A stretch of DNA of 64,000 bases from Cyrtodaria siliqua (lineage: Eukaryota > Mollusca > Bivalvia > Adapedonta > Hiatellidae). The notes below the pieces were generated by a model, which ran no database searches, was not told the origin of the DNA, and worked only from the letters and a program-made list of their open reading frames with translations. A program made the translations under genes and the position numbers. Numbering within the stretch: the first letter of the stretch is position 1; every line of letters starts with the position of its first letter. The stretch spans positions 106,597-170,596 of the forward strand of contig JAWPHD010005106.1 of assembly GCA_037043455.1 (NCBI GenBank). The letters run 5' to 3'. Positions 36,384 through 46,919 of the stretch are shown here, in pieces.

Positions 36384-38239
36384 ATTTAACTTATTAAAGA
36401 TTGGCACTTCTATGAATACAATGAAATTATGTAAATAATATTACTGCAAAATAACTATTAAAAAAATCACAGTAATAGGACAATAATTTTAGAATTTTTG
36501 CTATCGAATTACTTAAAGGGTAAACCTAAACCAGAACTAAATATACATTTACCTTTCATTTTTAATTTAGACGTTAAACCCGAGTGATTCTATACCCTCT
36601 AACCCACTGTGACTCAGAGGACGCTTTTAAAGGGTCATATGCATTATGAAACTAAGCATTGATCCAGTGTGTGCCAGATACAAACACTGCAGAAAGTGTC
36701 ATAGGGATCTTCACATAGTGTAACAAATTGTGTAAAATAAAAATAAAAGGTCGACTTGTCACGGTTTAGACTCTGTACCTTATCCCTTAAGTTTTACCTT
36801 TGCGATGCTCTTGACGGTGAAAGTAAAATAAGAAAATCAGATAAACAAATATTTATCTTACCCGTTATGTGGGCCTGCCGCTTCATATCCGTGTGTCGTT
36901 TCAAATGTCGTTATCCATAGCAAACTTAAAAGAAAGGGGACAAATGTACTGAACATAGTCCCTTTTGGGCCTTAACTTATAGGTGAGAAACGTCCCGTGT
37001 TTGGCGCTTATGTCAAATTAGCAAACTAAATACAAATGTTTGAAGTGGACTTCTCTCTTCGCAAGGTTTCAGGTAATACCCACTGAAATCACAGTATGTG
37101 ATGCTCGTTTATATAGTCTAACATCAACCTTATGTAAATAATTCTGTTTCGTCCGCCCTTTAACGAAATTCGAGTCATTTGATTGGCCAAACGTGTGAAA
37201 TCTAAGTAAATATGACGCGCGTTATCTATAATCTCTCATATGTTAACATTCAATTGTTGCTCTAGCCGATCCATACAGCATGTTGCAGGTAAGACGATCT
37301 CCTACCCAACCATAGTGTGATGAGATTTATGGTAAATGTATGGATTTCCAAATATAAAAAAAACTTAGTCAGCATATACTTTTGGACTGTACAGATGTCA
37401 TAACAAAAATCACGAATAATGTTTATTTCAAATATTAAAGAAACAAACGCGACAGAAAACGGAAAAATTACACTAAAAAACGTTTATCAAAACTGTACCC
37501 AGGTGCTCCGGTGATATAATAATGTATATATGCCGATTAAAAGTATAGATTTACTCGTGGGTTCTTTAAATACCTGTAATTGAATAAGCGTTCAGTGAAT
37601 TATGATTTGGTATCTCTGAATTCCACGCTCCAGTTTTGGGGTTTGGCCTGACTGGTTAAAGACATTTTTATATTGTGTCTATAGAGAATGGTTTCACAAA
37701 ATATGTATAATTTATATTATATATATAACTCGTTGTCAGTAGGTTTAGAAACGGTGTGCGTCTGTTGCAAAATGATGACGGGATGGGGACTTAATATATG
37801 CTGTTGTTTTTTCATTTAATATTTTATTTACGACAGGTATACATATTATACAGTATGTCATAATACAAACAACTTTAAGCGGTATTAGATGATACTATTA
37901 TAAATATTTTAACTTTTGGAGTTGTTATATTACATGTATACAGTTCTTCCTAATTATCTGATGAGAACGATGAGAACTATTAAATATAAATTAGAAGAAG
38001 TAGGTAGAAAAAGTTGAAAAAAGGAAAGGTTGAAAATAGGACATAGAAAAGATTGTCTTTACTGGTGTATCTATACTATATAATTTATGTATATCATCTT
38101 AAATCAATTTAGAAACCTTTGCCATTTTCGGTCATGTTCTTCTAATTTGTCTTTATCAAAAGCAATACATCTTTCAATTTCAATTCTCTTATATAGATAA
38201 CTTGTAAAACAGTTTATAATTGGAATTGTTTTCAAACAT
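36384..38239. other. Non-coding, no gene recognised
   Basis: AT-rich sequence with short AT microsatellite-like runs. No domain-bearing frame was noticed. Confidence 0.45.
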
Positions 38240-38252
38240 TTGTTTTTAAATA

Positions 38253-38566
38253 GAGGGCTGGCGTGGTGCAGTCGGTAGCGCGGCGGATTTGTAACCGGAG
38301 GCCCCGGGTTCAATCCTCCGTGGTGCCACTGAGTTCCGTCGGTGTGTTCTTGTGCAAGACACTTTCCCTTAGCCTCGTCCGTCGGATGGGGACGTAAACC
38401 GGGCGGCCCCGTGTATCGGTCCGAGCACGTTAAAGAACCATAGGAATCTATTCGATAATAAGAGTAGGGCAGGTTCCCGGATTCCTATGTATCCTTCCCC
38501 TCTCTCTGGGGCGGCTCTAAATAACCTATACTGTGTTGATGAGCCGTTAAACAACATTCAATTCAA
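38253..38566 (+). mobile_element. tRNA-derived SINE, family A, well-preserved copy 2
   Basis: The tRNA-like head has a box A-like TGGCGTGGTGCAGTCGGTAG (from 38,259) and box B GGGTTCAATCC (38,306-38,316), an internal RNA polymerase III promoter. The body carries TGCAAGACACTTTCCCTTAG and CGTTAAAGAACCATAGG, and the tail ends in ACATTCAATTCAA. A perfect 13-bp target duplication TTGTTTTTAAATA flanks it (38,240-38,252 and 38,567-38,579), proving insertion by retrotransposition and fixing both ends. The TTCTTG.GCAAGACACTTTCC core resembles widespread metazoan SINE core domains; the exact named family is not asserted. Confidence 0.93.
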
Positions 38567-38579
38567 TTGTTTTTAAATA

Positions 38580-38704
38580 TTTCCCACTTATTATTATGAA
38601 GTTTATTAACGTATTTTGTAAATTTGCATCTATTTTTCCTAAAGATACTGTCATAAAGTCAACATCGACTTTAATATATGTTGCGTCTATTTAACAGGTA
38701 GTGT
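38580..38704. other. Spacer, nothing recognised
   Basis: Short AT-rich sequence between the SINE and the foldback. Confidence 0.3.
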
Positions 38705-38867
38705 ATGGTGCTAAGGTCCATATGTAAGTTTATGGACTGGGCAGTCAGATCTAGAATGTTATATGGACCGAAGCGAATGTTATATGGACCGAAGCGAAGC
38801 TGAGGTCCGTATAACGTTCTAGGTCTGACTGCCCAGTCCATAAACTCCATATGGACCGAAGCACCAT
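38705..38867. repeat. Foldback element with ~60-bp arms
   Basis: The ends ATGGTGC and GCACCAT are inverted. The arms share GGTCCATAT, GTTTATGGACTGGGCAGTCA and CTAGAACGTTATA-type sequence. The loop holds a direct duplication of GAATGTTATATGGACCGAAGC. Confidence 0.85.
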
Positions 38868-40342
38868 GCCTTATTTGTTATATTATACCGAATCTGACCA
38901 ACAAATTAAATCAATACGTTTTATGATTTATTTTGACGTCGTTTTTTTCGCACGTCCGTTAATATAACTATCGGACCGGGCGCCCGGTCAATATATAGAG
39001 GTTATTAACTGGGGTAGGTGTGCCTCTTTGTGATATTGGCCCGAGTTTTGATAGATTATTAGATCTAAATTGCGCAAAGTTGTGTTTTTTTTTTTTAATA
39101 TGACTCTTTTTTTAGATCCATTTTTATACATTGATTTACAAGAATAAAATAAACGTATGACGTTAATATAATAGGATGTGCCATTTGAAATCGGCAATTC
39201 GGTACTTTGTTTCCAAAACACCAATTCATCCCACTTAATTAATAATTACACAGAAACGTTTCTGACGTAAAATCATCATACTGGTGACGTCGTGTTTGCC
39301 AGTGACGTTTTATTCCACGTCATTGACTTTGTCAGTATTTGTGTTTACGTTTGAGCTTGTAGAAGAAAGGAAATTTCAAATGGCATTTGGTTTCGCAAAT
39401 TTAATATAAGGATAAAAAGGTAGGAGATTATTTTTTATTTCACATACTGTACAGTACAGTACAGTGTTTCCTGCATGACTTCTATTTAAAATGTATTTGA
39501 GACTCGAACGGCAGTATACTGGTCGGGGGCCACTTTCGTTTTTGTACCGCTTCTTTACTTTTTGGTTGTTTCTTGTTTCCAATCGTCTGTGCTAAACGTC
39601 TGTCGATAAGTAACATCGCGCTAGCAATTTGCATTGTAAAAACAGTTTTTAAATGAGAATGATGGAAACTGGGCTTGGATGGAAACTGGTCCCTAAACAT
39701 TATATTATATTATAAAAGGTTGTTGGAGACAGTTCGATCAAAAACAACGAGTTGATATAAATGTACATGTTCTGTATAATTTAATAGGTCAAATCTATCA
39801 CACAATCGGCAAAATTTTCAACATCTCCGAGCAAGTCACACATTTTTTTTCACGTAATATTGTAGGGTAATTTAGACCGAGTCGTTCTTGTTTTTCACAA
39901 TTTCATTATTTAATGCCCGTACTGATCTATGTTCGGCTACTAACGATCTCCTGCGTGTACTCAGAGGGTAGCGAGTATTATGGCTGCCATTTTCAACCGT
40001 CGCAGTTGTCGTTGGATGCACGTGCCGATGCACGATATGACTGGTTCGTGATCGATTATTAAAAATATATCTACAATTTAATGCTATATCATTATATGTA
40101 TGTAACGCAGTCTAGATTTAATATGGATTTTCGGCCCGCCATATGGTTTTTTTGGCCCTTCATATGGATTTTTGGCCCGCGTTTCACGAGCTTATCTAAT
40201 ATGACCGCAGAAACAATGCCTGTATTACACGAAAAACAGGCCGTTTTTGTTACTATATATAGTAACACATGTAATAAGCAACTTTATGGACCGGATGACG
40301 TCACATTAAACAAAGAGTGGAATATGCAAATGAGGTGTAATA
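38868..40342. other. Non-coding, no gene recognised
   Basis: A short GTACA repeat lies near 39,447-39,465. Minus-strand frames of 62-78 codons show no domain. Confidence 0.4.
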
Positions 40343-40668
40343 CCGAGCAGAGCTCGGCCGGCGCAGCCGGCCGACGATGATCGGCTAATGGTAACACATG
40401 TGCAAATGTTGAAATCGTACGGGTGGCTGGGCAAAAAAACTGTGTCGCACCGGAAGCGCCGCCATTGATGAAATTGTGTTCGGCAATTTCGGATTTTTTC
40501 CTCAAATCAACAGGGGATCAGTCTGTTTCACTTGGACGATTGTCTCTTTTCGTAGTTTGGAGTATTCGTACTAGTTCGGCTAATCCCGTCGCAAGTAGTT
40601 ACGAATGAAGCGATATGCTTATCATTAGAAGTTGTTTTATTATTTGTTATTGGTTGTCAAAATTAAAC

Positions 40669-41064
40669 TAATTCAAAAATTCAAAAATTCAAAAATTCAA
40701 ATATTCAAAATTCAAAATTTCCAAATTCAAAATTTCAAAATTTCAAAAATTTTAAAATTCCAAAAATTCCAAAAAAATCAAAATTCAAAAATTTTCAAAA
40801 TTCAAAAATTCCAAAATTCAAAATTTTCAAAATTTCAAAATTTCAAAATTTCAAAATTTCAAAAAAAAAATTCAAATTCAAAATTCCAAAAATTTCAAAA
40901 ATTTCATAATTTTCAAAATTTCAAAAAAAAAAATTCAAATTCAAAATTCCAAAATTTTTCAAAGATTCAAAATTTCAAAATTTCAAAATTCAAAAATTTC
41001 AAATTCAACATTTCAAAATTTCAAAATTTCAGAATTCCAAAAATTCAAAATTTCAAAATTCCAT
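40669..41064 (+). repeat. G-poor TTCAAAA-type array, copy 1
   Basis: About 400 bp composed almost only of A, T and C on this strand, in units such as AAAATTTC, AAATTC and AAAATTCC. The Lys/Phe/Asn-rich frame across it is an artefact. The counterpart in unit 2 is ~613 bp, so the array length varies. Confidence 0.9.
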
Positions 41065-41180
41065 GAATAATTTGATTTAATAATAAAATAATTGTTGCCT
41101 TTTAGGTTCGGTCGATATGTGTTGCATTTATCGACCTGAGAAAAGTATTATCGACCGAGACGATATCAGGTCGATAAATA

Positions 41181-41421
41181 TAGTTTAATAACCAGTGTTT
41201 TTGAGATACGGGAAATATCTCCCGAGGTAGAGAAATGGCCCCGATATAAGAACGAGTGCGGAGCACGAGTTTTTATATAGGGGCCATTTCTCTATATCTC
41301 CCGAGGTAGAGAAATGGCCCCGATATAAGAACGAGTGCGGAGCACGAGTTTTTATATAGGGGCCATTTCTCTACCTCGGGAGATATTTTCAGTATCTCAA
41401 AAACACTGGTTATTAAACTAT
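41181..41421. repeat. Foldback inserted in Helitron-like unit 1
   Basis: The ends TAGTTTAATAACCAGTG and CACTGGTTATTAAACTA are inverted. The interior contains two tandem copies of a hairpin block with CGAGGTAGAGAAATGGCCCC and ACGAGTGCGGAGCACGAGT. The block is absent from the corresponding place in unit 2, where unrelated sequence lies at ~44,035-44,420. Related to 11,702-11,886. Confidence 0.85.
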
Positions 41422-41629
41422 ATATTACATAATTTAAAATGACTTTATTAATATTTCTAATGATTAATGCCTTTTTACACCAGAGAGATATTTCCCAGTA
41501 GAACAAACGAGTTGATATAGCTTTTCTCTTCCCAGTATTTTCTATACAAATCACAGACAAATATGTAATATATACACATATCGACCTCACTGAAAGGCAA
41601 TAATTTTATAATATTGCTGATAACAGGTT

Positions 41630-42060
41630 TGGCATGGAGGAGTTAGTCCAAATTTACCACAGTCCTGACATGACCAAACTTTAATACGAGAGGGAAATGA
41701 TAAATGGTCAAGGGTGGGCCACAGCTTGTGAGATTGAAACTGTGTCTACCATTTTAGGCTACAACATCAATGTAACATGAGTTTGGTGCAGAGCAATATC
41801 ACATGTATTCTTTTTCAACCAATGAAGGAGAATTGTCATGTACAACCATTGACTTACTTTTGAACAATAAACAGTTTCAAGTTCTAATGATGCTGATAGT
41901 AGTAAAAGTAAAAAGCGAATATCACCCACCGAAAACACGCATGGCAACAAGAGCAAACATAATTCAGAAAATTATATTAGTACACCATATACTGAACCAA
42001 ATAAGGACTCAAATTCCAACTCTAATATAACCAATGCCATCCAATCTTTATGTAGGAAAC
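41630..42060 (+). pseudogene. Decayed OTU-protease-like and linker coding, unit 1
   Basis: From about 41,650 one frame with a single internal stop reads MEELVQIYHSPDM, then GQGWATACEIETVS and ILGYNINV. A nearby frame gives CTTIDLLLNNKQFQVL. This order (WAT..EI..., then a hydrophobic strand and a LLNN..xF element) resembles the C-terminal half of OTU-type cysteine proteases, which some Helitrons carry upstream of Rep/Hel. A hydrophilic Ser/Lys/Asn-rich linker follows. Several stops and frameshifts make it non-functional. The OTU assignment is tentative: the catalytic Cys half is not seen. Confidence 0.4.
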
Positions 42061-42109
42061 TAGGAATCAAAACCTCTTGAAAACGAAACACAGTCAGAAT
42101 CAAAGAAAA

Positions 42110-42420
42110 GGGAAATGAGAAATAAACGGGAAAAAAGGTATATTATCAAAACATATCAAATAAATGACATACCAGAAGCTGCACCATTACAGAAAGATGA
42201 AAAATTCAACCTTGCTATGGGGGCTATACTTGCCTTTGAAATAGAACAGATGTACGTTTTTTCTAAATGCGAAATTTGTCTAGAAAGAAGAACTGAGTTG
42301 AAAATGTTCAGTGACACTGTTTGTAGTAGCTGCCAAAAAGATATGTGTGATACAAAATAATTCTCTCTGGAAAACAATATAAACCCAGGAAAGGTGCCTC
42401 TTGAGTTGAAAGAGTAAAAA
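42110..42420 (+). pseudogene. Helitron Rep/Hel N-terminal remnant, unit 1
   Basis: The frame 42,115-42,360 ends in a four-cysteine motif, CEICLERRTELKMF followed by CSSCQKDMC. After one stop it continues in frame with FSLENNINPGKVPLELK. This pairing (C-x2-C-x-ER, C-x2-C, then FS.ENN..PG.VP.EL) is what I know as the conserved start of Helitron helicase polyproteins, just upstream of the HUH endonuclease. The Rep (HUH) and helicase domains themselves are missing, so the unit is non-autonomous. The second unit carries the same remnant at 45,365-45,660. Confidence 0.65.
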
Positions 42421-42517
42421 TAAGATAATTTTCAAAATTTGGTTTTAAAAAAAATCACACCGTAAATACCTTAACCTTTACAATAAACTTGGTTGAACAT
42501 CTATGATAAAGACGAAG

Positions 42518-42775
42518 CGTCTCCGTAGTCGAATGGTTAACGACGTTGCATTCTAAACCTTCACCTCTCATCGCTGGGTTCGAATTACACTGGGAGCTCG
42601 ATTTGTAAGTGAGGAAGTGTCGATTCTTACGGATGACGGGAGGTTTACAGTACTGGTTCTACCCAGGAAAAGTGTGTGGATGCCTCCAACACAAAAAAAA
42701 TCGACCGTGATACTAGTATATAACCTTACATGTGTTGAAAATGATGTAAAACACCATACAAACAAACAAACTATG
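42518..42775 (+). mobile_element. SINE family B, copy in Helitron-like unit 1
   Basis: The tRNA-like head has TCGAATGGTTAAC (box A region) and GGGTTCGAATTACAC (box B). It is followed by GTGTCGATTCTTACGGATGA, TTTACAGTACTGGTTCTACC and a tail TGTTGAAAATGATGTAAAAC with ACAAACAAAC. The same copy sits at the same place in unit 2, so it was present before the duplication. Confidence 0.8.
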
Positions 42776-43292
42776 ATAAAGATCGAGTTTGAGTTTACCA
42801 CCTACCACAATTTAGAGGTGTGTCAAATGCCTAGGCCATTGCTTGGTCAGCTGATTTTGATGATCGAAATTATGAATAGTCAATTAATTTACTCATATGT
42901 TGATTGACAAGAAACATAAGATAGGTTAGTATTTTATCACAACAATATAGAATAATTATTAAGAGTAAAATATTTGGTTTACAAGTTAAATTTTATATGC
43001 GATCCGATATATCATGTGGGTGTTAATTTTAAGAGCTCTGCTCGGTCTTAGGCAGTGCCTAAAATTCATATTACCGAGCAGAGCTCGGCCGGCGCAGCCG
43101 GCCGACGATGATCGGCTAATGGTAACACGTGTGCAAATGTTGAAATCGTAACTGGCTGGGCAAAAAAACTGTGTCGCACCGGAAGCGCCGCCATTGATGA
43201 AATTGTGTTCGAATGAAGCGATATTCATTAAAAGAATGCTTATCATTAGAAGTTGTTTTATTATTTGTTATTGGTTGTCAAAATTAAACTAA

Positions 43293-43905
43293 TTCAAAAA
43301 TTAAAAAATTAAAAATTTCAAAATTTCAAAAAATTTAAATTTCAAAAAATTTAAAATTCAAAATTTCAAAATTCCAAAAATTTCAAAAATTTCAAAATTC
43401 AAAAATTTCAAAAATTCAAAAAAAATTCAAAAATTTCAAAATTTCAAAAATCTTAAAATTCCAAATTTTCAAATTTTCAAAATTTAAAAATTTAAAATTT
43501 CAAAAATGTTAAAATTTCAAAATTTCAAAATTTCAAAAAAATTAAATTTCAAAAATTTTAAAATTCAAAATTTCAAAATTCCAAAAATTTCAAAAATTTC
43601 AAAATTCAAAAATTTCAAAAATTCAAAAAATTCAAAAATTCAAAAAATTCAAAAATTTCAAAAATTCAAATATTTCAAAATTTCAAAAATTTCAAAATTC
43701 CAAATTTTCAAATTTTCAAAATTCAAAATTTCAAAAATGTTAAAATTCAAAATTCCAAAAATTTCAAAAATTTCAAAAATTTCAAAATTCAAAAATTTCA
43801 AAATTCAAAAATTTCAAAATTCAAAAATTCAAAAAATTCAAAAATTCAAAAATTCAAAAATTCAAAAATTAAAAATTAAACATTTCAAAATTCAAAAATT
43901 CAATG
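43293..43905 (+). repeat. G-poor TTCAAAA-type array, copy 2
   Basis: Same composition as 40,669-41,064 but longer. The 134-codon Lys/Phe/Ile frame is an artefact. Confidence 0.9.
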
Positions 43906-44457
43906 AATAATTTGATTTAATAATAAAATAATTGTTGCCTTTTTGGTTCGGTCGATATGTGTTGTATTTATCGACCTGAGAAAAGTGATATCGACCGAGG
44001 CGATATCAGGTCGATAAATAGAGTTTAATTACCAGTGTACCAACTATACTCGGTAAAAAAAGTTTTGGACCAGGGTATATAAAGTCATATCAAAATAAAA
44101 CTAGTGGACAAAATTTAAGTATCTTTTTTTAGTAACCAAGGTCTACCCTACCCGGTTAATTTGGTACCAGAAACATTAAAGATTTTATTTTAAAAAAATA
44201 TCGCGAACACACAAAGGGTCTGTAAAAAATGTTGCAAAGTCCATACAAAGTAACAGTTACGGACACATTCGAGTAACCAATAAAAAGATTATTATTTTTT
44301 CGCAAACTTTCATTGTAAACGATAATTATTGTTGATTGTTGATCTATTGTGAATTATCAACTGAGATAATAAGGGTTATGGTCAAATGTCATGGTTCAGC
44401 AATCATTGTACGGGTTCGAACAATTTAAAATGATTTTATTAATATTTCTAATGATTA

Positions 44458-44733
44458 ATGCCTTTTTACACCAGAACGCCAAGACGACGTTATCCAAGAC
44501 GACGTTACGTCATACAAACAAAACAAGTGGAACCGGAACTCTTCGTTAATTTCCGTAATCGTTATTTCCTAGTGGCGGAATCTTACGACGACGTCCGTAA
44601 AACAATCGGAACGTCATTTGGCATTCCATTGGGCAAACGAGTAGATATAGCTTTTCTATTCCCAGTATTTCCTATACAAATCACAGACAAATATGTAATA
44701 TATACACATATCGACCTCACTAAAAGGCAATAA
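44458..44733 (+). CDS. Repeat-borne short ORF of unknown function (copy 2)
   Basis: This 91-codon open frame starts with ATG at 44,458 and contains two RRRY stretches, then EPELFVNFRNRYFLVAES, DDVRK and a hydrophobic VDIAFLFPVFPIQI segment. The central part is shared with 12,552-12,620. In unit 1 the corresponding segment is shortened and the frame lost. No domain is recognised. It could be a small passenger gene of the repeat, a fragment of a larger transposon protein, or chance. Its position upstream of the OTU-like and Rep/Hel remnants, on the same strand, fits an N-terminal exon or passenger. Confidence 0.35.
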   Translation: MPFYTRTPRRRYPRRRYVIQTKQVEPELFVNFRNRYFLVAESYDDVRKTIGTSFGIPLGKRVDIAFLFPVFPIQITDKYVIYTHIDLTKRQ

Positions 44734-44739
44734 TTATAT

Positions 44740-45195
44740 AATATTGCTGATAACAGGGTTGGCATGGAGGAGTTAGTCCAAATTTACCACAGTCCTGACA
44801 TGACCAAACTTTAATACGAGAGGGAAATGATAAATGGTCAAGGGTGGGCCACAGCTTGTGAGATTGAAACTGTGTCTACCATTTTAGGCTACAACATCAA
44901 TGTAACATGAGTTTGGTGCAGAGCAATATCACATGTATTCTTTTTCAACCAATGAAGGAGAATTGTCATGTACAACCATTGACTTACTTTTGAACAATAA
45001 ACAGTTTCAAGTTCTAATGACGCTGATAGTAGTAAAAGTAAAAAGCGAATATCACCCACCGAAAACACGCATGGCAACAAGAGCAAACATAATTCAGAAA
45101 ATTATATTAGTACACCATATACTGAACCAAATAAGGACTTAAATTCCAACTCTAATATAACCAATGACATCCAATCTTTATGTAGGAAACTAGGG
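44740..45195 (+). pseudogene. Decayed OTU-like and linker coding, unit 2
   Basis: Nearly identical to 41,630-42,060, with the same stop codons and the same frameshift, so the decay preceded the tandem duplication or the units were homogenised. GQGWATACEIETVS and CTTIDLLLNNKQFQVL are again readable. The assignment carries the same uncertainty as unit 1. Confidence 0.4.
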
Positions 45196-45256
45196 ATCAA
45201 AACCTCTTGTAAAACGAAACACAGTCAGAATCAAAGAAAAGGGAAATGAGAAATAA

Positions 45257-45362
45257 ACCGGTGCATAGAATTACCGGAATCCACCTATTTACCGGAATCT
45301 ACCGGAATCCACTTGAATTACCGGAATCCACTTTTTATAATTGATATATTTTAAAATATTGT
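45257..45362. repeat. Insertion with TTACCGGAATCCA array
   Basis: This ~106-bp segment is absent from unit 1 and carries about five ACCGGAATC(C/T)AC units. It splits the linker from the Rep/Hel N-terminal remnant. Confidence 0.8.
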
Positions 45363-45364
45363 TA

Positions 45365-45660
45365 TATTATCAAAACATATCAAATAAATGACATACCAGA
45401 AGCTGCACCATTACAGAAAGATGAAAAATTCAACCTTGCTATGGGTGCTATACTTGCCTTTGAAATAGAACAGATGTCGTACGTCTTTTCTAAATGCGAA
45501 ATTTGTCTAGAAAGAAGAACTGAATTGAAAATGTTCAATGACACTGTTTGTAGTAGCTGCCAAAAAGATATGTCTGATACAAAATAATTCTCTCTGGAAA
45601 ACAATATAAACCTAGGAAAGGTGCCTCTTGAGTTGAAAGAGTAAAAATAAGATAATTTTC
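45365..45660 (+). pseudogene. Helitron Rep/Hel N-terminal remnant, unit 2
   Basis: Same four-cysteine motif as unit 1 (CEICLERRTELKMF, then CSSCQKDM), a stop, then FSLENNI. The last cysteine of the unit-1 motif is changed (ATGTCTG instead of ATGTGTG). No HUH or helicase domain follows. Confidence 0.6.
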
Positions 45661-45737
45661 AAAATTTGGTTTTAAAAAAAATCAAAACGTAAATACCTTA
45701 ACTTTTACAATAAACTTGGTTGAACATCTATGATAAA

Positions 45738-45995
45738 GACGAAGCGTCTACGTGGTCGAATGGTTAACACGTTGCATTCTAAACCTTCACCTCTCATCGC
45801 TGCGGGTTCGAATTACACTGGGAGCTCGATTTGTAAGTGAGAAAGTGTCGATTCTTACGGATGACGGGAGGTTTACAGTACTGGTTCTACCCAGGAAAAG
45901 TGGGTGGATGCCTCCAACACAAAAAAAATCGACCGTCATACTAGTATATAACCTTACATGTGTTGAAAATGACGTAAAACACCATACAAGCAAAC
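45738..45995 (+). mobile_element. SINE family B, copy in Helitron-like unit 2
   Basis: Head with GTGGTCGAATGGTTAACACG and box B GGGTTCGAATT (45,804-45,814). The body and tail are as in unit 1. The tRNA-like head is slightly better preserved here, but it remains a SINE head and not a free tRNA gene. Confidence 0.8.
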
Positions 45996-46274
45996 TATGA
46001 TAAAGCCCGAGTTTGAGTTTACCACCTACCACAATTTAGAGGTGTGTCAAATGCCTAGGCCATTGCTTGGTCAGCTGATTTTGATGATCGAAAGTATGAA
46101 TAGTCAATTAATTTACTCATATGTTGATTGACAAGAAAAAATATAGAATAATTATTAAGAGTAAAATATTTGGTTTACAAGTTAAATTTTACATGCGATC
46201 CGATATATCATGTGGGTATTAATTTTAAGAGCTCTGCTCGGTCTTAGGCAGTGCCTAAAATTCATATTAGTATT

Positions 46275-46900
46275 ATGAGGGATAGTCTATTCTGCCATAT
46301 GATGATATGGTTGCTTATATTATCTGCATACTGTTCAATATTTATATCAAAAAGAGATTCCCAATTCTCCGCAGTATGTCGACAATTCTCGTGGTCACAT
46401 TGATTATAGAGCCATAATTTACGCTAAAATTCAGTGTGAGGAGGTCTAAACTCGTTCAAGATACACAAGAAATGGCAATGAAAGCTAATATGTTGATCTA
46501 GGTATGGTTCACCAACACTACTAAACAATACATTCTCACGTTTAGTTACAATGAATAGATCTAAAACAGAAGATGAGTTTTCCGTAAAATGTGTAGGTTC
46601 GGCTATTAATTGGCTAATGCCGTTTTGTAATAAAATATCATTGATTGTGTTGGCCGATCAAGCTTAAAATCACCCGTGACTATAATATCGTCGATGAAGA
46701 CCAATAGAATTTTCAATATCTGTCAAGACAGCAGGAGAAGAACTCGGAGGGCGATAAAAATATCCTAACAGTTTTAGTTTATTTCCTACTGATATTTCCA
46801 ACCCGATACTTTGGATGCCAAGGACCTCCTCCAGACCTCTGCGACGTTCAGCGGGTATGTTTTCATTAACATAGATAAGTAGTCCCCCCATGGGCATCGT
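46275..46900 (-). pseudogene. LINE endonuclease C-terminal fragment
   Basis: The minus frame 46,897-46,670 contains GGLLIYVNENIPAERR, GIQSIGLEI, NKLKLLGYFYRPPSSSP and DIENSIG, the pattern of the APE-type endonuclease of CR1/jockey-group LINEs. After a frameshift, GDFKLD, LIAEPTHFTE and VLDLFIVT are readable down to ~46,500, then the linker with RPPHTEF. The unit is cut at ~46,270 by the end of the Helitron-like unit and at ~46,900 by a Penelope-type terminal segment. It may be the same family as the RT fragment at 3,820, but they do not overlap. Confidence 0.8.
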
Positions 46901-46919
46901 TCTCTCTGTCTCGGCGAAA

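Larger units (their letters stand above)
40343..43073. mobile_element. Helitron-like unit 1 (head-to-tail tandem with unit 2)
   Basis: The unit begins CCGAGCAGAGCTC followed at once by a GC-rich hairpin, GGCCGGC-GCA-GCCGGCC (40,356-40,372). Its far end has GAGCTCTGCTCGG (43,033-43,045), the inverted complement of the first 13 bases, then the odd palindrome TTAGGCAGTGCCTAA (43,048-43,062) and 11 more bases before unit 2 starts. It contains, in order, a G-poor TTCAAAA array, a foldback, a possible OTU-like remnant, a Helitron Rep/Hel N-terminal remnant and a SINE. Head-to-tail tandem copies and a hairpin ~11 nt from the terminus are Helitron features; the 13-bp inverted ends would fit Helitron2-type elements. 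The class assignment is inference from these and from the coding remnant. Confidence 0.6.
43074..46269. mobile_element. Helitron-like unit 2
   Basis: It starts immediately after unit 1 with the same CCGAGCAGAGCTC and GC-rich hairpin. It ends with GAGCTCTGCTCGG (46,229-46,241), TTAGGCAGTGCCTAA (46,244-46,258) and the same terminal TTCATATTA. The 28 bp after the inverted end are identical in both units. Differences from unit 1: a longer TTCAAAA array, no foldback, an extra block with a short ORF (44,460-44,735) and a TTACCGGAATCCA array. Right flank is a LINE endonuclease remnant. Confidence 0.6.

Noticed and set aside
37961..37990. Hammerhead ribozyme core (CTGATGAGAACGATGAGAAC)
   Set aside because: It lacks the GAAA element and a credible stem arrangement; no match in the Penelope-like terminal segments either.
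40632..41066. 144-codon Lys/Phe/Asn/Ile-rich frame (and the counterpart at 43,506)
   Set aside because: Low-complexity TTCAAAA array; the length and sequence vary between the two units.
45738..45829. Stand-alone tRNA gene
   Set aside because: A and B box-like sequences are present, but a convincing cloverleaf with acceptor pairing is not. The segment continues into a SINE body found in other copies.
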